Assembly (NCBI GenBank): GCA_012931725.1
Contig: CM022948.1
Span: 66,391,253 to 66,455,252, forward strand
Direction of reading: 5' to 3'
Source of the DNA: Litsea cubeba
Lineage: Eukaryota > Streptophyta > Magnoliopsida > Laurales > Lauraceae
DNA length: 64,000 nucleotides
The notes below the pieces were generated by a model. It was not told the DNA's origin and did not search any database. It was given only the letters and a program-made list of their open reading frames with translations. The stretch's first letter is position 1. Every line of letters starts with the position of its first letter. Below, piece by piece: positions 1-12,314 of this stretch. Made by a program: the position numbers and the translations under genes.

Positions 1-51
1 CTAAACATGGAGATATGAGATATTTACTCCAGTGTTATAGTGTCATTCTAT

Positions 52-153
52 CATGTAAACACGGTGGCAAATGAAGCAGTTAACACATTAGCAAAACAGA
101 AAATTGATATGAAGTTGGTGATCAAATATGTGAAGTCTCTCATAATTTTATAG
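52..153 (+). pseudogene. possible RNase H-like (RVT_3) tail remnant
   Basis: A short open frame reads HVNTVANEAVNTLAKQ and ends at TAG. The pattern H-V-x(4)-N-x-A-x(2)-LAK is the end of the RNase H-like domain found in plant non-LTR reverse transcriptases and in stand-alone RVT_3 genes. Nothing upstream is available because the window starts here. It is probably the end of a LINE or an RVT_3 fragment continuing to the left. The motif is short, so the call is tentative. Confidence 0.3.
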
Positions 154-1360
154 AAAACATGAGTATCTTTTTTGTTATTTTTGTTTTTATTTTCTTTTTA
201 TCTTGTGAATTTACCTAATACATATATTACACTACTCTTTTACCATGTCCTTTTGGAATGCACAATTTTTTTTCTTATAGAAATCAAATTACCAGGAACT
301 AAAATAAATCAATATAATTTGGCCATGGCCATTAGGTGTCAGACATGAGACTCTAGAAAACCGAACAAGACAACACATCTTTCAGACATAGTCAATACTG
401 AAAAATGTAAAAATAAAATATACAGTTTACAAATAATTAGACAGAAAAGAATATTGAAAAACTAGAAATATGCTAGAACTATATAACATATATATATATA
501 TATATGATCTGATCACTAAAACAAGAACAAAAGATAGGTGTTTTCTTTATGATAGCAGTGATTATGTGTGCACATTATGGATGACTGACAAGATCCACTC
601 CTTTCATCTGTTAGGCCTTACTATGAACTAGCCATACCCCAGTAACCACACCGGTTGGACGACCATATAGTGGAACCTTCCAACCAAGGCATTAGTAGTA
701 ACTCCCACTCCCCAAACATCTCCATTGTATAATGACTCAAATTGAAGTGATTTCAAGGAAGCTGCAAAATTTGCTGGAAGTAGTTTTGATCAAACAGTGC
801 AATGAAAGTGATTTCAAGGTAGTTGCATATCATACGAAGTAGCTGTGATTCAACAAATTATGTTTAGAATTAGGTCACACAATTAAGGTCTCATTATCAT
901 TTCCACCAAACGTCAAACTGGAGGATTCAGGTGACAATTGGTTAGTTTCAATTGAACAGAAGGGATTTCTGATCAATAATCCACCTCAGCAACGAACCCA
1001 ATGTCACATCATGGGAATTGCATATGGCTTAATAAGGTGTACGCACAGTAATACTGGTTCGTAATAATTCTTTCCTTCTATCATGTGGATGGATATATTG
1101 TGGGACTATGTCTGCCATTTTCTTATGGAGGGTCTATTCACTTCTAGAACACTCAGAGGTATTCCCCATGAATGATTGGATTCCTCAAATGAGGACTGAA
1201 GATACTAACATAAGCACGTTTGGACAACAATTGTATCCATTTGAGCTTTTAATGTTCATAGATTAAGTCATGCCATTACAAATGGACCTACTCATACATT
1301 GTATGTTGTAGACATATGCAATATACTTGTCAGTCACACTGGTTTCAGGATCTAAAATTA
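154..1360. other. intergenic, no gene recognised
   Basis: AT-rich DNA with a short (TA)n run near 488-505. There is a loose internal duplication around 740-840 (two copies of 'aagtgatttcaagg' with similar flanks). No coding pattern could be supported on either strand. Confidence 0.5.
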
Positions 1361-2866
1361 TCCTCAAATGTACTAAAAAATGAAGATTGTCAATTTAAAA
1401 CCACAGAAAACATTTTGTGCACCAAAGCTAGCCAAGCCCGCACAAAGTAAACTGATACTAGTTGTAACCGGAATGGCGAAACAGAATTCATGAGACCGAC
1501 CCCAACATAGTTGGGACAAGGCTTTGATGATGATGAGGATGATAGCTAGTTGTTCTTTATCTTTCAATGTAGTGAGGTTCTCTCCCTTTTCTTATATACG
1601 GAGCATGTATGGTGAGAAATGATCAAGGAAAGACCGATGAACACACAGAATCTCATATTACCCTCAAATGTACTTAACGATACAGATTGTAAATTTAAAA
1701 CCACAGAAACCATTTTGTGCACTAAAGCTAGGCAAACGCCACACAAAATACAGAAACTGATAGCTAGTTGTAACTGGAATGGAGAAACAGAATTCATGTG
1801 GCCATCCAACATAGTTGGGACAAGGCTTTGTGATGATGAGGATGATAGCCAGTTGTGCTTTATCTTTCAACGTAGTGAGGTTCTCACTTTTTCTTATATA
1901 CTGAGCATGTATGATGAGAAATTATCAAGGAAAGACCGATGAACATAAAGAATCTCATATTATCCTCAAATGTACTTAAAGATGCAGATTGTTAATTTAA
2001 AACCGCAGAAAACATTGTTCACCAAAGCTAGCCAAGCCGGCACAAAATATTGAAACTGATTGCTAGTCGTAACCGGAATGGAGAAACATAATTCATGTGA
2101 CCGACCTGAACATAGTTGGGATAAGGCTTTGATGATGACGAAGATGATAACCAGTTCTTCTTTATCTTTCAATGTAGTGAGGTTCTCTCACCTTTTCTTA
2201 TATACTGAGCATGTATGGTGAGAAATGATCAAGGAAAGACCGATGAACACACAGAATCTCATATTATCCTCAAATGTACTTAAAGATGCAGATTGTCAAT
2301 TTAAAACCACAGAAAACATTGTGCACCAAACTAGCCAAGCCCACACAAAATACTAAAACTGATAGCTAGTTGTAACCGGAATGGAGAAATATAATTCATG
2401 TGGCCGACCCCAACATTGTTTCAAGGCTTTGATGATGATGAAGATGACACTCAATTGTTGTTTATCTTTCAATGAGTGAAGGTTCTCTCTCGTTTTCTTA
2501 TATAATGAGCATGATATGGTGAGAAACGATCAAGGAAAGACTGATGAACACACGGAATCTCATATTATCCTCAAACATACTTGAAGATGCAGATTGTCAA
2601 TTTAAAACCACAGAAAGCATGTTGTGCACCAAAGCTAGCCAAGCCCGCACAAAATACTGAAACTGATAGCTAGTTGTAACCGGAATGGAGATACATAATT
2701 CATGTGGCCGACCCCAACATAGTTGGGAGTTGGGACAAGGCTTTGATGATGATGAAGATGATAGCCAGTTGTTCTTTATCTTTAATGTAGTGAGGTTCTC
2801 ACTCTTTTTCTTATATACTGAGCATGTTATGGTGAGAAATGATCAAGGAAAGACCGACGAACACAG
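1361..2866 (+). repeat. five-copy ~301-bp tandem array carrying an RTE/SINE-type 3' tail
   Basis: Five head-to-tail units begin with 'cctcaaatgtact' at about 1361, 1661, 1963, 2267 and 2568, giving periods of 300, 302, 304 and 301 bp. Each unit contains 'gaccccaacatagttggga' followed by 'caaggctttgatgatgatga'. Plant RTE-type LINEs and some SINEs end in this kind of sequence, followed by a short trinucleotide tail. Units also share 'cttatatactgagcatg' and 'gatcaaggaaagaccgatga'. Small open frames here are by-products of the repeat. The array appears to come from local tandem amplification of a region holding one retroposon tail. Confidence 0.85.
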
Positions 2867-3616
2867 TGAGAAAGGGAGGGCCGTGGAAAGCCACAAACAG
2901 CATCCATATGGGAAGTTCCCCTTACATTTACCTAGAGCAAAATGCAGAACTTTCCTTAAGAATAGTGGACTCAAGGCTGGCTGGAAATAGAGAGTTTCTC
3001 TCAATGATGATTTGATATTATTATTTTGGACACATTGGCTCAGTTGAAGCTGCTATGGAAATCATGGCTAAGGTCCTTCATCACAATAAACTGAAGTCAA
3101 GATCCCCAATGGACAATATGGATAGGAGGGACCCCATAAACTCAATTAGGGCCAGTTGTAATTTAGATAAGCTCAGGTAAGGAATCAGGCACAGTTGGAA
3201 ACTGGAAGCCAAAGAATTCCTATAGTTTCTGTTTAGGTAGATGGAACTCTAAACTAAATTTTTACAACAAATAATAAACCCATACGTATAGATAATTTTT
3301 ATTCCTGAAAAAATGTGGAATTTCATTTGTCCCTGGGTAGTTAACTGTTCCAGGGATCTAAAAGATGCCAAAGAACCATCAACAACCAGCTAATAAGCAA
3401 AACTCAAATGCTAGAAACACCATCATAGGCTTCCAGATCTCTAGAGTTCTCTGGAATTGAGGAGTTGATTAAAAGTCCCACAATCCAAACAGGCCCTTAG
3501 ATGACTATAAGAGGTGATCCACTCTCTAGGATATTGAATCAATCTTCAACATAATCATCATCTAGAAAATGTTAGGAACTCCATCATGATTTCATATCTT
3601 CAGAGTTCTATGCAAT
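2867..3616. other. intergenic; contains one arm of a host tandem duplication
   Basis: No gene seen. Bases ~3439-3562 resemble ~4413-4531 ('agagttct..g.aattgaggagtt...tcccacaatccaaa...ctataagaggtg'). This is a tandem duplication of host DNA, and the transposon at 3617-4412 later inserted into its second copy. Confidence 0.6.
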
Positions 3617-4412
3617 CTAAGAAGCACGGACACGGACACAGGACACGGACACGACACGACACGGACATGCCGACACGGCATTTCTCAAAAAAGTAGGACA
3701 CGGACACGTTCGGGACACGTTAATAATAATAATAATAATAATAATATATCTAATCATATACTAAAAGATACTATCATTTTAACTTTGTAATCAATTTAGC
3801 AATAAAATAAGTTATGACCTTTTACAAACAGCCCCCTTTTCTTTTCATTTTTTACTCTAATTTTATTATTTTAACTTTGTAATCAATTAAGCAATCAAAT
3901 AAGTTATAACCTTTTACAAACAGCCCCCTTTTCTTTTCAATAATTTTATTATTTTAACTTTGTAATCAATTTAGCAAACAAATAAGTTGTGACCTTTTAC
4001 AAACAGCCCCCATTTTCTTTTCATTTTTTACTCTAATTTTATTATTTTAACTTTGTAATCAATTTAGCAATCAAATAAGTTATGCCCTTTACAAACAGCC
4101 CCCTTTTCTTTTCATTTTTTACTCAAATATTATTATTTTTACTTTGTAATCAATTTAGCAAACAAATAATTGACCTTTTACAAACAACCCCCTTTTCTTT
4201 TCATTTTTTACTCTAATTTTATTATTATTTTTTTCCAATTAAAAGAGGCCAGCGTGTCCCCAGTGTGTCCCAGCGTGTCCGAAATATTAAAAATAAAAAA
4301 AAATAATCAGGACACTCTTTTGGGCGTGTCCGACACGTGTCGGAGCGTGTCCGTGTCCGACAAGTGTCGGACACCAACACTCTGGCCCCGGAGAAGTGTC
4401 CGTGCTTCCTAG
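3617..4412. mobile_element. non-autonomous TIR transposon with CACGGACACGG termini
   Basis: The left end CTAAGAAGCACGGACAC is matched in inverted orientation by the right end (reverse complement CTAGGAAGCACGGACAC, 16 of 17). Both sides are flanked by 'atgcaat' (3610-3616 and 4414-4420). The empty site can be inferred from the related host duplication arm. The termini are extended by many GGACACG repeats. The interior holds five imperfect ~85-93-bp tandem units, starting near 3784, 3873, 3957, 4050 and 4140, each with 'ctttgtaatcaat' and 'ttttacaaacagcccccttt'. There is no transposase. A 7-9-bp TSD fits hAT or Mutator-like families. Confidence 0.7.
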
Positions 4413-4553
4413 CATGCAATTGAGGAGTTCCTCAATCAAAGGTTCCACAATCCAAAAAACATATAGATGGCTACAAGAGGTGTTCCATCCCTAGGATACT
4501 GTACTGAATTTTAAGATAATCACTAAACGCTATCTTTAACAAGGGCCATATTT

Positions 4554-4877
4554 TGCTAAGAGGTAGGTAACCTTTTTACCACCGTGTGGAACACCCCATG
4601 ACAACCCCCTCACTTCCTCAGTCACTTACCCCCAATGAATTAGTACTCACCCTAATTTGGCACTAATCTGAATAATAATCACCATTGGATTAAATTTCAT
4701 GAAAAACGTAACTTAAGAAACCGTTGGAATTTATTATTCGAATTAGTGCCGAATTAGGATGAGCGCTAATTCATGGGGGGTTAGTGAGTGTGAGAGGGTT
4801 GGATTCATCAATGGGTGTCCCACGTAGTGATAAAATGGTTATCCCGCATGCAAATCTGCGAGAGAATCCTCTTAGCA
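4554..4877. mobile_element. fold-back MITE
   Basis: The element is an imperfect inverted repeat about 150 bp long on each arm. The left arm runs from 'tgctaagagg' and the right arm ends 'cctcttagca'. The arms share inverted matches for 'atgaattag.(a/g)ctca(c/t)cctaat' and 'gcactaat(c/t)(c/t)gaataat'. It has no coding capacity. The superfamily is not clear because the exact TSD could not be fixed. Confidence 0.6.
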
Positions 4878-5844
4878 GAACACTTTTAACATCTATAGTA
4901 ATCATATATTACCCCAACTCCCCAAGGACCATTTGAATGTTCCAAACTAATACCTTAATTAAAATTTATGAATATTCAGAAGTAGAGAAGTTAAGTGCTG
5001 ACATTTTTCAGTAGAAGCTGTAAATTAAATATGAAATGTCATGTAAAGGATAGGATCCCGGCATCCATGTCTGCAAAGTTGTATCTCAACCTGTGAGAGG
5101 TACCTCCTAGCAGAACACTCCCCCCACCCCACCCACTCACCACCCACAGTTTTCATATCTGTTAAAAGGAAGATATCGAGATAGTTTTTCAGATATTACA
5201 TTTTGCAGCCATCTATCCATTAATACCTCTCCCTCTTTTTCTCTCTCTATTGAATGAAAAAGAGATACTCTATTATAGATAAATCCATCTATCCACCTAT
5301 GATAAATCCAACCGCGTCACAATAAAAAAAAAGAAAAAAAAGAAGAGAAATCACCATCACCATCAAAATGAAAAGAAAAAACAACAGATGTAGCACTCAC
5401 TCCAACTTGATACTCAACCAAATATTCATTATTTGATTGAATTAAAAAGAAGTAGAGGCCCTTTAATCAAGAATGATGATCTGATGGGACTGGTTTCTGG
5501 ACCAACCATCCACAATAAAACCTTTCCATCCCTCGTCTCTGATGAATGCCATCCACACAGGGAGATTCCACAAAGGGGTCGGTGCAGACAAGGTAGTAGA
5601 AAACAGATGAGTCAGATTCAAGTAGGCTGAGTTGTATTGGAGTTGATCCCTAGCGAGTCGAGCTTGGTATCTGATATACAGCAATAAACTGGACTTAGGC
5701 AAGACTCAAACAAGTCGGGATGGTGCTGACATGGACATTTTTATTCGTAAACGTTGAAAAGCGCAACAAGCTCAATTTGGTGATTTCTTTCCCCATATGC
5801 AAATCAGTGAGTGCGAACTAAACTTGGCTGAGGCTTATTGGACT
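4878..5844. other. intergenic, low-complexity patches
   Basis: No gene seen. Contains a C-rich patch (~5117-5148), a CT-rich patch (~5226-5250) and an A-rich patch (~5325-5350). Confidence 0.5.
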
Positions 5845-5986
5845 ATGATGCCCAGATACAACAAGGATACTGTAGGGACACTTCATGGACACAGCAAGGA
5901 CATGGATTTTACACATAAAAAGTGAAAATATCGGATACGATACGACACCATACGTTGCCCATTTTGAAGTATCCGTGCATCATAGA
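5845..5986. mobile_element. short TIR MITE with 9-bp flanking duplication
   Basis: 'tattggact' occurs on both sides (5836-5844 and 5987-5995). The internal ends are inverted matches: ATGATGCCCAGATAC on the left against ATGATGCACGGATAC read from the right (13 of 15), with a 3-nt offset at the right border. The interior carries 'ggatacgatacgacacc'. A 9-bp TSD suggests a Mutator-like MITE. The offset keeps this provisional. Confidence 0.5.
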
Positions 5987-6780
5987 TATTGGACTCAACT
6001 ATAGCATGCCAAGTTTGACAATCGATATATAAAACGCGAACAAGAGTTGGGAGTGTCACATGTGACTTCGCTGAGTCTCGTATGAACTCAGTGGAGTCAC
6101 ATACGATCTGCCAAGTTGACTGCGTCGGAACAATGTCTACTCCAATCTCTTTATGAGTTGACTTTAGAAAGCATAAGTTAAAGAATAGGGATTTCCCCCA
6201 CCCAGACCCCCGAGAATTGACTAAGTTGGCCGGATCAGGACAATACTAACTTGGATATCTTCACTGGTTGAACTTGAAAAGCACTATAAGTATGATTTGG
6301 GTATTTCTTTCCCATACACAAATTGTCCACGGCCGAGTTGTGCTTGGCTGAATCTTATCTAACTCCCTAGTAGCGAGCCGAGTTCAATGATCTTGGCTGA
6401 ATCTTATCGAACTACACTGTAGCGGAGCCGAGTTCAATACTTAATATGCTACAATGGAGTAGATATGATTTTTTTTCTCCCCTATACCAAAATATAATAT
6501 CTATGAAGATTCAAGTTTTTAATATCAAAGCTATTATTCATCAAATTTTGTTATTTTGGGTTATTTATGATTTGAAGGTATGTTTAGGGCTTCTTTTTCA
6601 TCAAAGTAAATAAGTTGACAAGCATCTGAATTTAAAACCTTATTAGTTAATTGTTATGAACTAATAATGATTTGTTATGACTTATGATATATATAATACT
6701 TGTTTAATGGTCTTTCTTTTGTTATCAAATATAAAAATGATATACCTTAAGAGTCCAAAACAGTGGCTTATAGGTACTAA
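5987..6780. other. intergenic
   Basis: No gene seen. A local imperfect duplication near 6345-6440 repeats 'ttggctgaatcttatc.aact' and 'gagccgagttcaat'. Confidence 0.5.
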
Positions 6781-6966
6781 GGGTGCGTTTGTGTAGAAGC
6801 TGTGGAAAAGGAAACGCCGCGACATCGATAGCGAAGAAAAAAAGAACAGAAAGGCACTTTTCTCCACAGAATGCTTGTTGCACCAAACATGAATGAAGAC
6901 AACACTGGAAAAACTGGCGCCATCTGTACTTGTTTCAGCGGAAAAATGAATTGCACAAGCGTGTCC
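6781..6966. mobile_element. Tourist-like (PIF/Harbinger-type) MITE
   Basis: The element starts GGGTGCGTTTGTG and ends with the inverted relative GGACACGCTTGTG (8 of 13). It is flanked by 'taa' on both sides (6778-6780 and 6967-6969). A GGG.(C/G)CGTTTG start with a TAA/TTA target duplication is typical of PIF/Harbinger MITEs. It is 186 bp with no coding potential. Confidence 0.5.
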
Positions 6967-8469
6967 TAAAATTCATAAATAACAACTAAAATATAATGAA
7001 TCCCAATGATTAAACAGTTTCCAAAATAATTATTTTATAGATCCATGTGTCCACATGTTTGTGTACAGACAAAGACACACAAACATAGATGGAGAGAGCA
7101 TCCAAGTTGGATAATCTATTTCAAGAAGCCTATGATCTCAGAATGTGGTAATTTTAAAAACTCATCAGATGCCTACGTTGGATAGTCTATCTAGGAAATC
7201 CTAGAGCCCGAAACATGATAATTTGAAAAACTTGCTAATATCAGCCAAACCTTCCAAATTTAAGAATATCATTTTTAAAATAAATAAATTTAAGAACATC
7301 ATTCAAACAAGCATCTAAACACCTGGTAAAAGGGTCAGCGTTCAAAGATCCAATGGAGTATTGGAATTTGAATATGGTCAATCACACAACATATTTACAG
7401 GATAGTGCCAGAAACTTCTTCCATGGGTTCAAAAATTTGATGAGTCCATGTCTACTTTGACTTGATCAACGATGATGAGTCATCGCCCCCGCCCCCCCAC
7501 CCCACCCCACCCCACTTGTAATTATATAGGATTTGGCCAAGTCCTAGAACTAGAAGTATCTGTCAACTCAGGCTGATTGATGGCTAATACTTTGATTAGA
7601 GATTGAGTAATATTTTTCTTTTTGAGCTTCATCCCTTCAGAAGAGTTAATACCCGGTTTTGAATTAAGGATGAGAGTGTCATCCAAGTGATGGGGATTAA
7701 TTGAGTCTTAGGCACCTAGGAATTCATGTATCTTCCGCATCGAATGTGATTAGCTGTTCTTATAGATGATCTGGAAAAGGTTCATATAGTTGTTGTCCCT
7801 TTTCAGTTCCCATCATCATTATCATGCCTAGTCCTATCAAACTAGAGTTGGCTTGATGAGTCCGTAACAATAACATCAAAGATAAACAATGACGGCTCCT
7901 CTCACTTCCCATAGAGAGTAGCAAAAACATCAGCACAAAGAGACTAGACTCCCATCACACATTTGCCAAATCAACCTTAACCTCATAATCTCATAACATG
8001 GTAACTCAAGATGATGTAATGGAAACAAAACCTGGCCACACGTATATTTTCTTTCAGCGCCTGTTGGATGAGGAGAACAGGTAAAGAAAATGAAGCTGGA
8101 GAAAACTGTGCACAGTTCATATTTGTATATTGGAAACTTTTCTTCACTTATTTTCTCCAACATCCACAACATTTCCATAATTATATGCTTACTGAAAACT
8201 TCAAATCAGGCACCACAGATCAATCACCAAGAACTATCAGAACCATAGTATACTCATGCCTAGACAGTGTGATCAACAAATCAAATACTACTACAACTAC
8301 TTATTCCAGGAATTGATTAGATAAATCAAGATTCTTGCACATTGATCAAATCAAGATCCATTCAATCACCACAAACAACCCCAAAACACAATGAATCAAA
8401 AAAAAAAAAAGAAAAAAGAAAAAAAAAAGCAGAGACAAAGTGACAATGAGAATTCCCTTTTACTCATAC
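6967..8469. other. intergenic or intron; no exon recognised
   Basis: If the minus-strand exon at 8470-8619 is real, this stretch would begin as its first intron. I looked for a downstream exon of a GT8/GAUT protein on the minus strand and could not recognise one. A purine-rich run lies near 8400-8440. Confidence 0.4.
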
Positions 8470-8619
8470 CTGTAACCTCGGTTCAAACTCCACCTCATGG
8501 CGATGATGAACGACAAAGAGCGCCAAACCTCCAATCAGAAACAACCCAAGAAGCCCCAGGATCAAACACGTCAATCTCCTCCGAACCAGCCGTCGGAATT
8601 CTCCCTGCCGACGACGCAT
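8470..8619 (-). CDS. first coding exon of a type II membrane protein, GAUT-like N-terminus
   Basis: A minus-strand ATG at 8619-8617 opens a 50-codon frame that ends in CAG followed by GTATGAGTA, a good plant splice donor. Read as intron, the frame meets a stop one codon later, so the exon boundary is well defined. The product starts with basic clusters (RRR at 2-4, RR at 9-10, RRR at 13-15). A hydrophobic segment LILGLLGLFLIGGLALFVV (about 19-37) and then HHRHEVEFEP follow. This is the layout of a Golgi type II signal anchor. An Arg-rich start with an anchor ending near FVVHH recalls some plant galacturonosyltransferases of family GT8 (GAUT), which build pectin in the Golgi. That link is from memory and is not proven. 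Catalytic exons should lie at lower coordinates on the minus strand but were not recognised, so a gene truncated by rearrangement is possible. Confidence 0.55.
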
Positions 8620-11098
8620 TTTCTACCGATTTCTTCCACAGCTCACCGGCAAATCAAAAACCCAGAAGAACCCATGTCCCAAGCAAGACGGATAAATCCA
8701 AGTAGAGGAGATTTCCTCTCAATCTCAGCTCTTATTTTCCTCTCAATCTCAGCTCTTCTTGCTGTTTCAGGGATCGGAAACAGAGGGGGAGATGAGCTTC
8801 TTTTGTATTGGAAACCGTCGGGCAATACAGGATCCAAGCTGGGTTTTTGCCACTTTGAATGGATTTGGGAAAAGGGTCTGAATCTGACACATGGACGGAT
8901 TTAATTTCCGAGGGAAATTGCATTGAGAATTGAGATCCTGTGTTCTCTGCTAGAACTGAAAATAGAGGGAGGGGGGTAAGAATGAGGAGATATGTACTTC
9001 TTATTACTGTTCTCTTTTTAAATGGAGCGTTTTATTATTTTTATTTTTGTTTTTTAACCTTTTTTTTCTCCTTGTGATATTTCTTGAAGATTTTACCAGG
9101 AAAATTTTACTTTAGATCTGGGCTACACCAAAAGAAGGCCCTCTTAGTTATACTGGTAGGCATTTCTGTTTTTTTATTTTATTTTTTATCTTTTTTCGTG
9201 AAAAATGATGGATAGCAATATCGACTTTAAGATAAAAAATATTCTCAAAGAAAGAAAAAAAAATGAAATTTAACTTTTAACCATCCTTTAATATCTCCTA
9301 CTATCTCTCTCTTCTCCAAACTCTATCCTAACAAAACTAAACTAATACCTCCAACAAAGTCATGCAAATACGTAGACTCACAAGGGCCCATAAGATTAAA
9401 ATGATTGATCATAACATTTATTCACTCTATAATTGAATTATCCAAATAGGACCTGGGGGACTTGTGTGAATATTTACCGGAGGAAAAAAAATGGTTTGAT
9501 TTACTTGGATTATAGTTGATCAGTAATTATTTTCCATAAAAGGATGATTATTTGATAGGCATTTGTGGGCCATATCTTTTTTTCTTGAATTTAAGCCACT
9601 CTAATAGGAATGGGTTTCTTAGAAAATATCCCAGGGAGTCAATTCCAAGCAAACTACTAGAAGGGGTTTTTGTTTGAAGTCAGAATGGAACACTTGCATT
9701 GATAGGTTCTCACAAATCTTTGGCTATATGAGAAATGGACCCTACAATGGTGGGCCATAGAAAATTGCACCAATGAGAAAACCCAACAGCTTAATTGATG
9801 GTTAGCGGATGGATGGTTCAGTAAAGAATGTTTGACATGTCAATTTGACTTCAAAACAGAAGGAGAAAACCCTATTGATTGGGTATAAGGATGCAATCAG
9901 CAGTAGTGGCACTGTGGCTGGCCTCCAATGCGGCCCATCTCTTGAATGATACATTGATATATAGTGCCACCCAGGCTACCAATATGTTTTGAGGACAAAG
10001 GGATTCCTAATCTTTGTGGTTTTCTCACTTCTGGAATAGATTTCTTTTAACTTCAAATAGTTAAAAAAGAGAGAGAGAAAAAAAAGAAAAAAAAGAAAAA
10101 GAGGTATTGCACATGAAATCATGTGCAAGTTCTCTTAAAAACATAAAGACCAAAAGAAGAATTTTTTCTTTTTGGAATTCTCTCTCTCTCTCTTCCTGGG
10201 TTTGTTGGATCAATCAAGGGGCAAAAACTGCAAGAGGGATATGTTTTGTTGGGTTTCAAATGATACCAATCAAGAGACCATAAGAGATGGAGGACAAGGA
10301 ACCTATCATTCTCTCAAAAGGTTTTTCCATGATTCCAATCTTGATAAACTAAGACAAGCATCATTCAAATGTATTTTTTTTCACCTTTGACCCAATAATA
10401 TCTTTCTATTTTGCATTGATGGGGGGTGAAAGTGAACATGATGGTCATTATTCAAAATGATAATGAAATGATAATAAGATGTTGAAAATGTAGCTTAACC
10501 AACATCATATTATAATAATAGTTTAATTTTAGTTACATCATCATTTGGACCATTTTGTGCAATGAATGGAGATCACCCCATAAGTTAATGCATTGTGAAA
10601 TGACTTGACAATTCAATCACCCTTCAACTTACAGCAATTTGTTCACATTTGAGCTAGTAGCATGCCCAATGTAAAGCACGGCAAATGGTACTCAAACATG
10701 CCGACAAAATAGAGCCAAAGGAAAAACAAAAAGGATGTGAGACTTTTCTTTAATTTGACAATAATTTGGACTATGTGTTCAGACCATGAGCCCATATTTG
10801 AGCTTATAAATTACAACCCAAATATATGTACACAAAATTCTTGATACAAGAGGTGCCCTTTTGGCAGCTTTATGGACACATCCACCACCAATCTAACCCT
10901 CTCATACTTATTAACCCTCACCCTCACCCTAAATAAATAATTATTTGAGTTGTACTCACTCTTGAATTAAGAAATCGTTAAACTTTTAAGCCCTTAAATC
11001 AATGACTATTACAACCAACCGAGATTGTTTTTTCCAATATATAATATTTAATGAGACATTTCCACCACACAATCATAATTGGCATGCATCGATGTAAA
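8620..11098. other. probable promoter/leader side of the 8.5-kb exon, then intergenic
   Basis: Bases 8620-8990 would be the 5' leader and proximal promoter of the minus-strand exon. Plus-strand open frames over 8391-8904 are shadows in GC-richer DNA. From about 9,000 to 11,098 I see only AT-rich DNA with a purine-rich patch near 10,065-10,105. Confidence 0.4.
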
Positions 11099-11950
11099 TG
11101 TAAGGAAATTACTTTTAGGTCTTTTACTTAGACCACAAGTCCTTACCTTTCTATAAATTGTGGTCATTATAGGAATTCCGTTTTCATAGGATACATGCTA
11201 TCTTTTAATCATATAAGGTTTCCTAAAGAGATATATTCCATAACAAACTCTACCTTGATGGACGGTTGAGATTAAAACTAATGGAATCCTAATTGGAATA
11301 TAATTGGTCCTCTCTCCACCTATAAAAGAGTCTTTCTTCCATCATAAAGATTTACTCACAAAATTCAACACATTAAGGCTTATAGGCAAGGAGAGAGAAA
11401 CTGAAGTTATTCCCTAAAGTTTTCTTGGGCGGATCTCAACATCAACATCAGACAGCAGGATCGGAAAACTCTCTGCATCAAGATGTCTGGAGGTAATCTT
11501 TAATTAAATCCTTCACGTGATAATCATGTTGTTCTCGATCTTAGGGTTCATGTTAATTATAGACTAACATGTGGTATCAGAGCATGGTTATTAGAGAACA
11601 CATGATCATCCATTAATAATAGGAGGTTCGGTCCGATGATGATGGCCCCACGGTCTTTGATTTCATCGCATGACAAAAAAAATAAAAAAAAATTGATGAT
11701 GATGGCCCCACCAATTGTACGGATGAATGAATGATTTTTTTTTTGTTGTTACTTTACTCGTGTTGCACGGCAACTTGAAAACCCACGTCTCATGGTCTAC
11801 ATGGACCGTCTGGATCTCAACATCAACATCAGACAGCAGGATCGGAAAACTCTCTGCATCAAGATGTCTGGAGGTAATCTTTAATTAAATCCTTCACGTG
11901 ATAATCATGTTATTCTCGATCTTAGGGTTCATATTAATAATAGACTAACA
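11099..11950 (+). mobile_element. miniature or deleted Copia-type LTR element
   Basis: The 5' LTR (11099-11569, TGTAAGG...TAACA) carries a TATA box at 11321. It is followed directly by 'tgtggtatcagagc', matching the initiator-Met tRNA primer site used by plant Copia elements. About 240 bp later the last ~139 bp of the LTR recur (11812-11950) almost exactly. Flanks are 'gtaaa' (11094-11098) and 'ataaa' (11951-11955), a 5-bp TSD with one change. There is no gag or pol. The 3' LTR lacks its first ~330 bp. This is either a TRIM-like element or the product of a large internal deletion. Confidence 0.75.
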
Positions 11951-12314
11951 ATAAAGTCCCATTAGATGTTTACCTCATAAAAATCAAGAGGTGATCTCTT
12001 TGTTAAAAATTACACTATAAGGACATGAAATTAAATAAGATGGTTGATAGGTCTGAATTCGAACTAGATATAGGTCTTGGAACCGGTCTAGGGTCTGGAT
12101 CCCATCCTTCGCTTAATTGCTTTCCTCTTGATGTTAGTATGCTAGTATTTGCATCCAACTCATAGGATCATCGTTAGATCCAGTTCTAAATAGATCATGG
12201 ATCCAGGCCAATGTAGCATGTCAACTTATTTTTTAGCTTAACAAATTATATAAGCGGTATTTTGTCTTTCAAACATGCATGGGATATGAAAATGAGATCT
12301 AAATATATAAAATT

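Noticed and set aside
600..760. Minus-strand string YNGDVWGVGVTT, faintly like a protein-kinase DVW..GV block
   Set aside because: Only a dozen residues match, other kinase motifs are absent, and stops follow.
1619..2990. Open frames of 68-107 codons on both strands
   Set aside because: They repeat with the 301-bp array and are related to each other only through it.
8391..8904. Two plus-strand open frames of 104 and 135 codons
   Set aside because: They are opposite the minus-strand exon and its leader, are low-complexity, and lack a recognisable domain.
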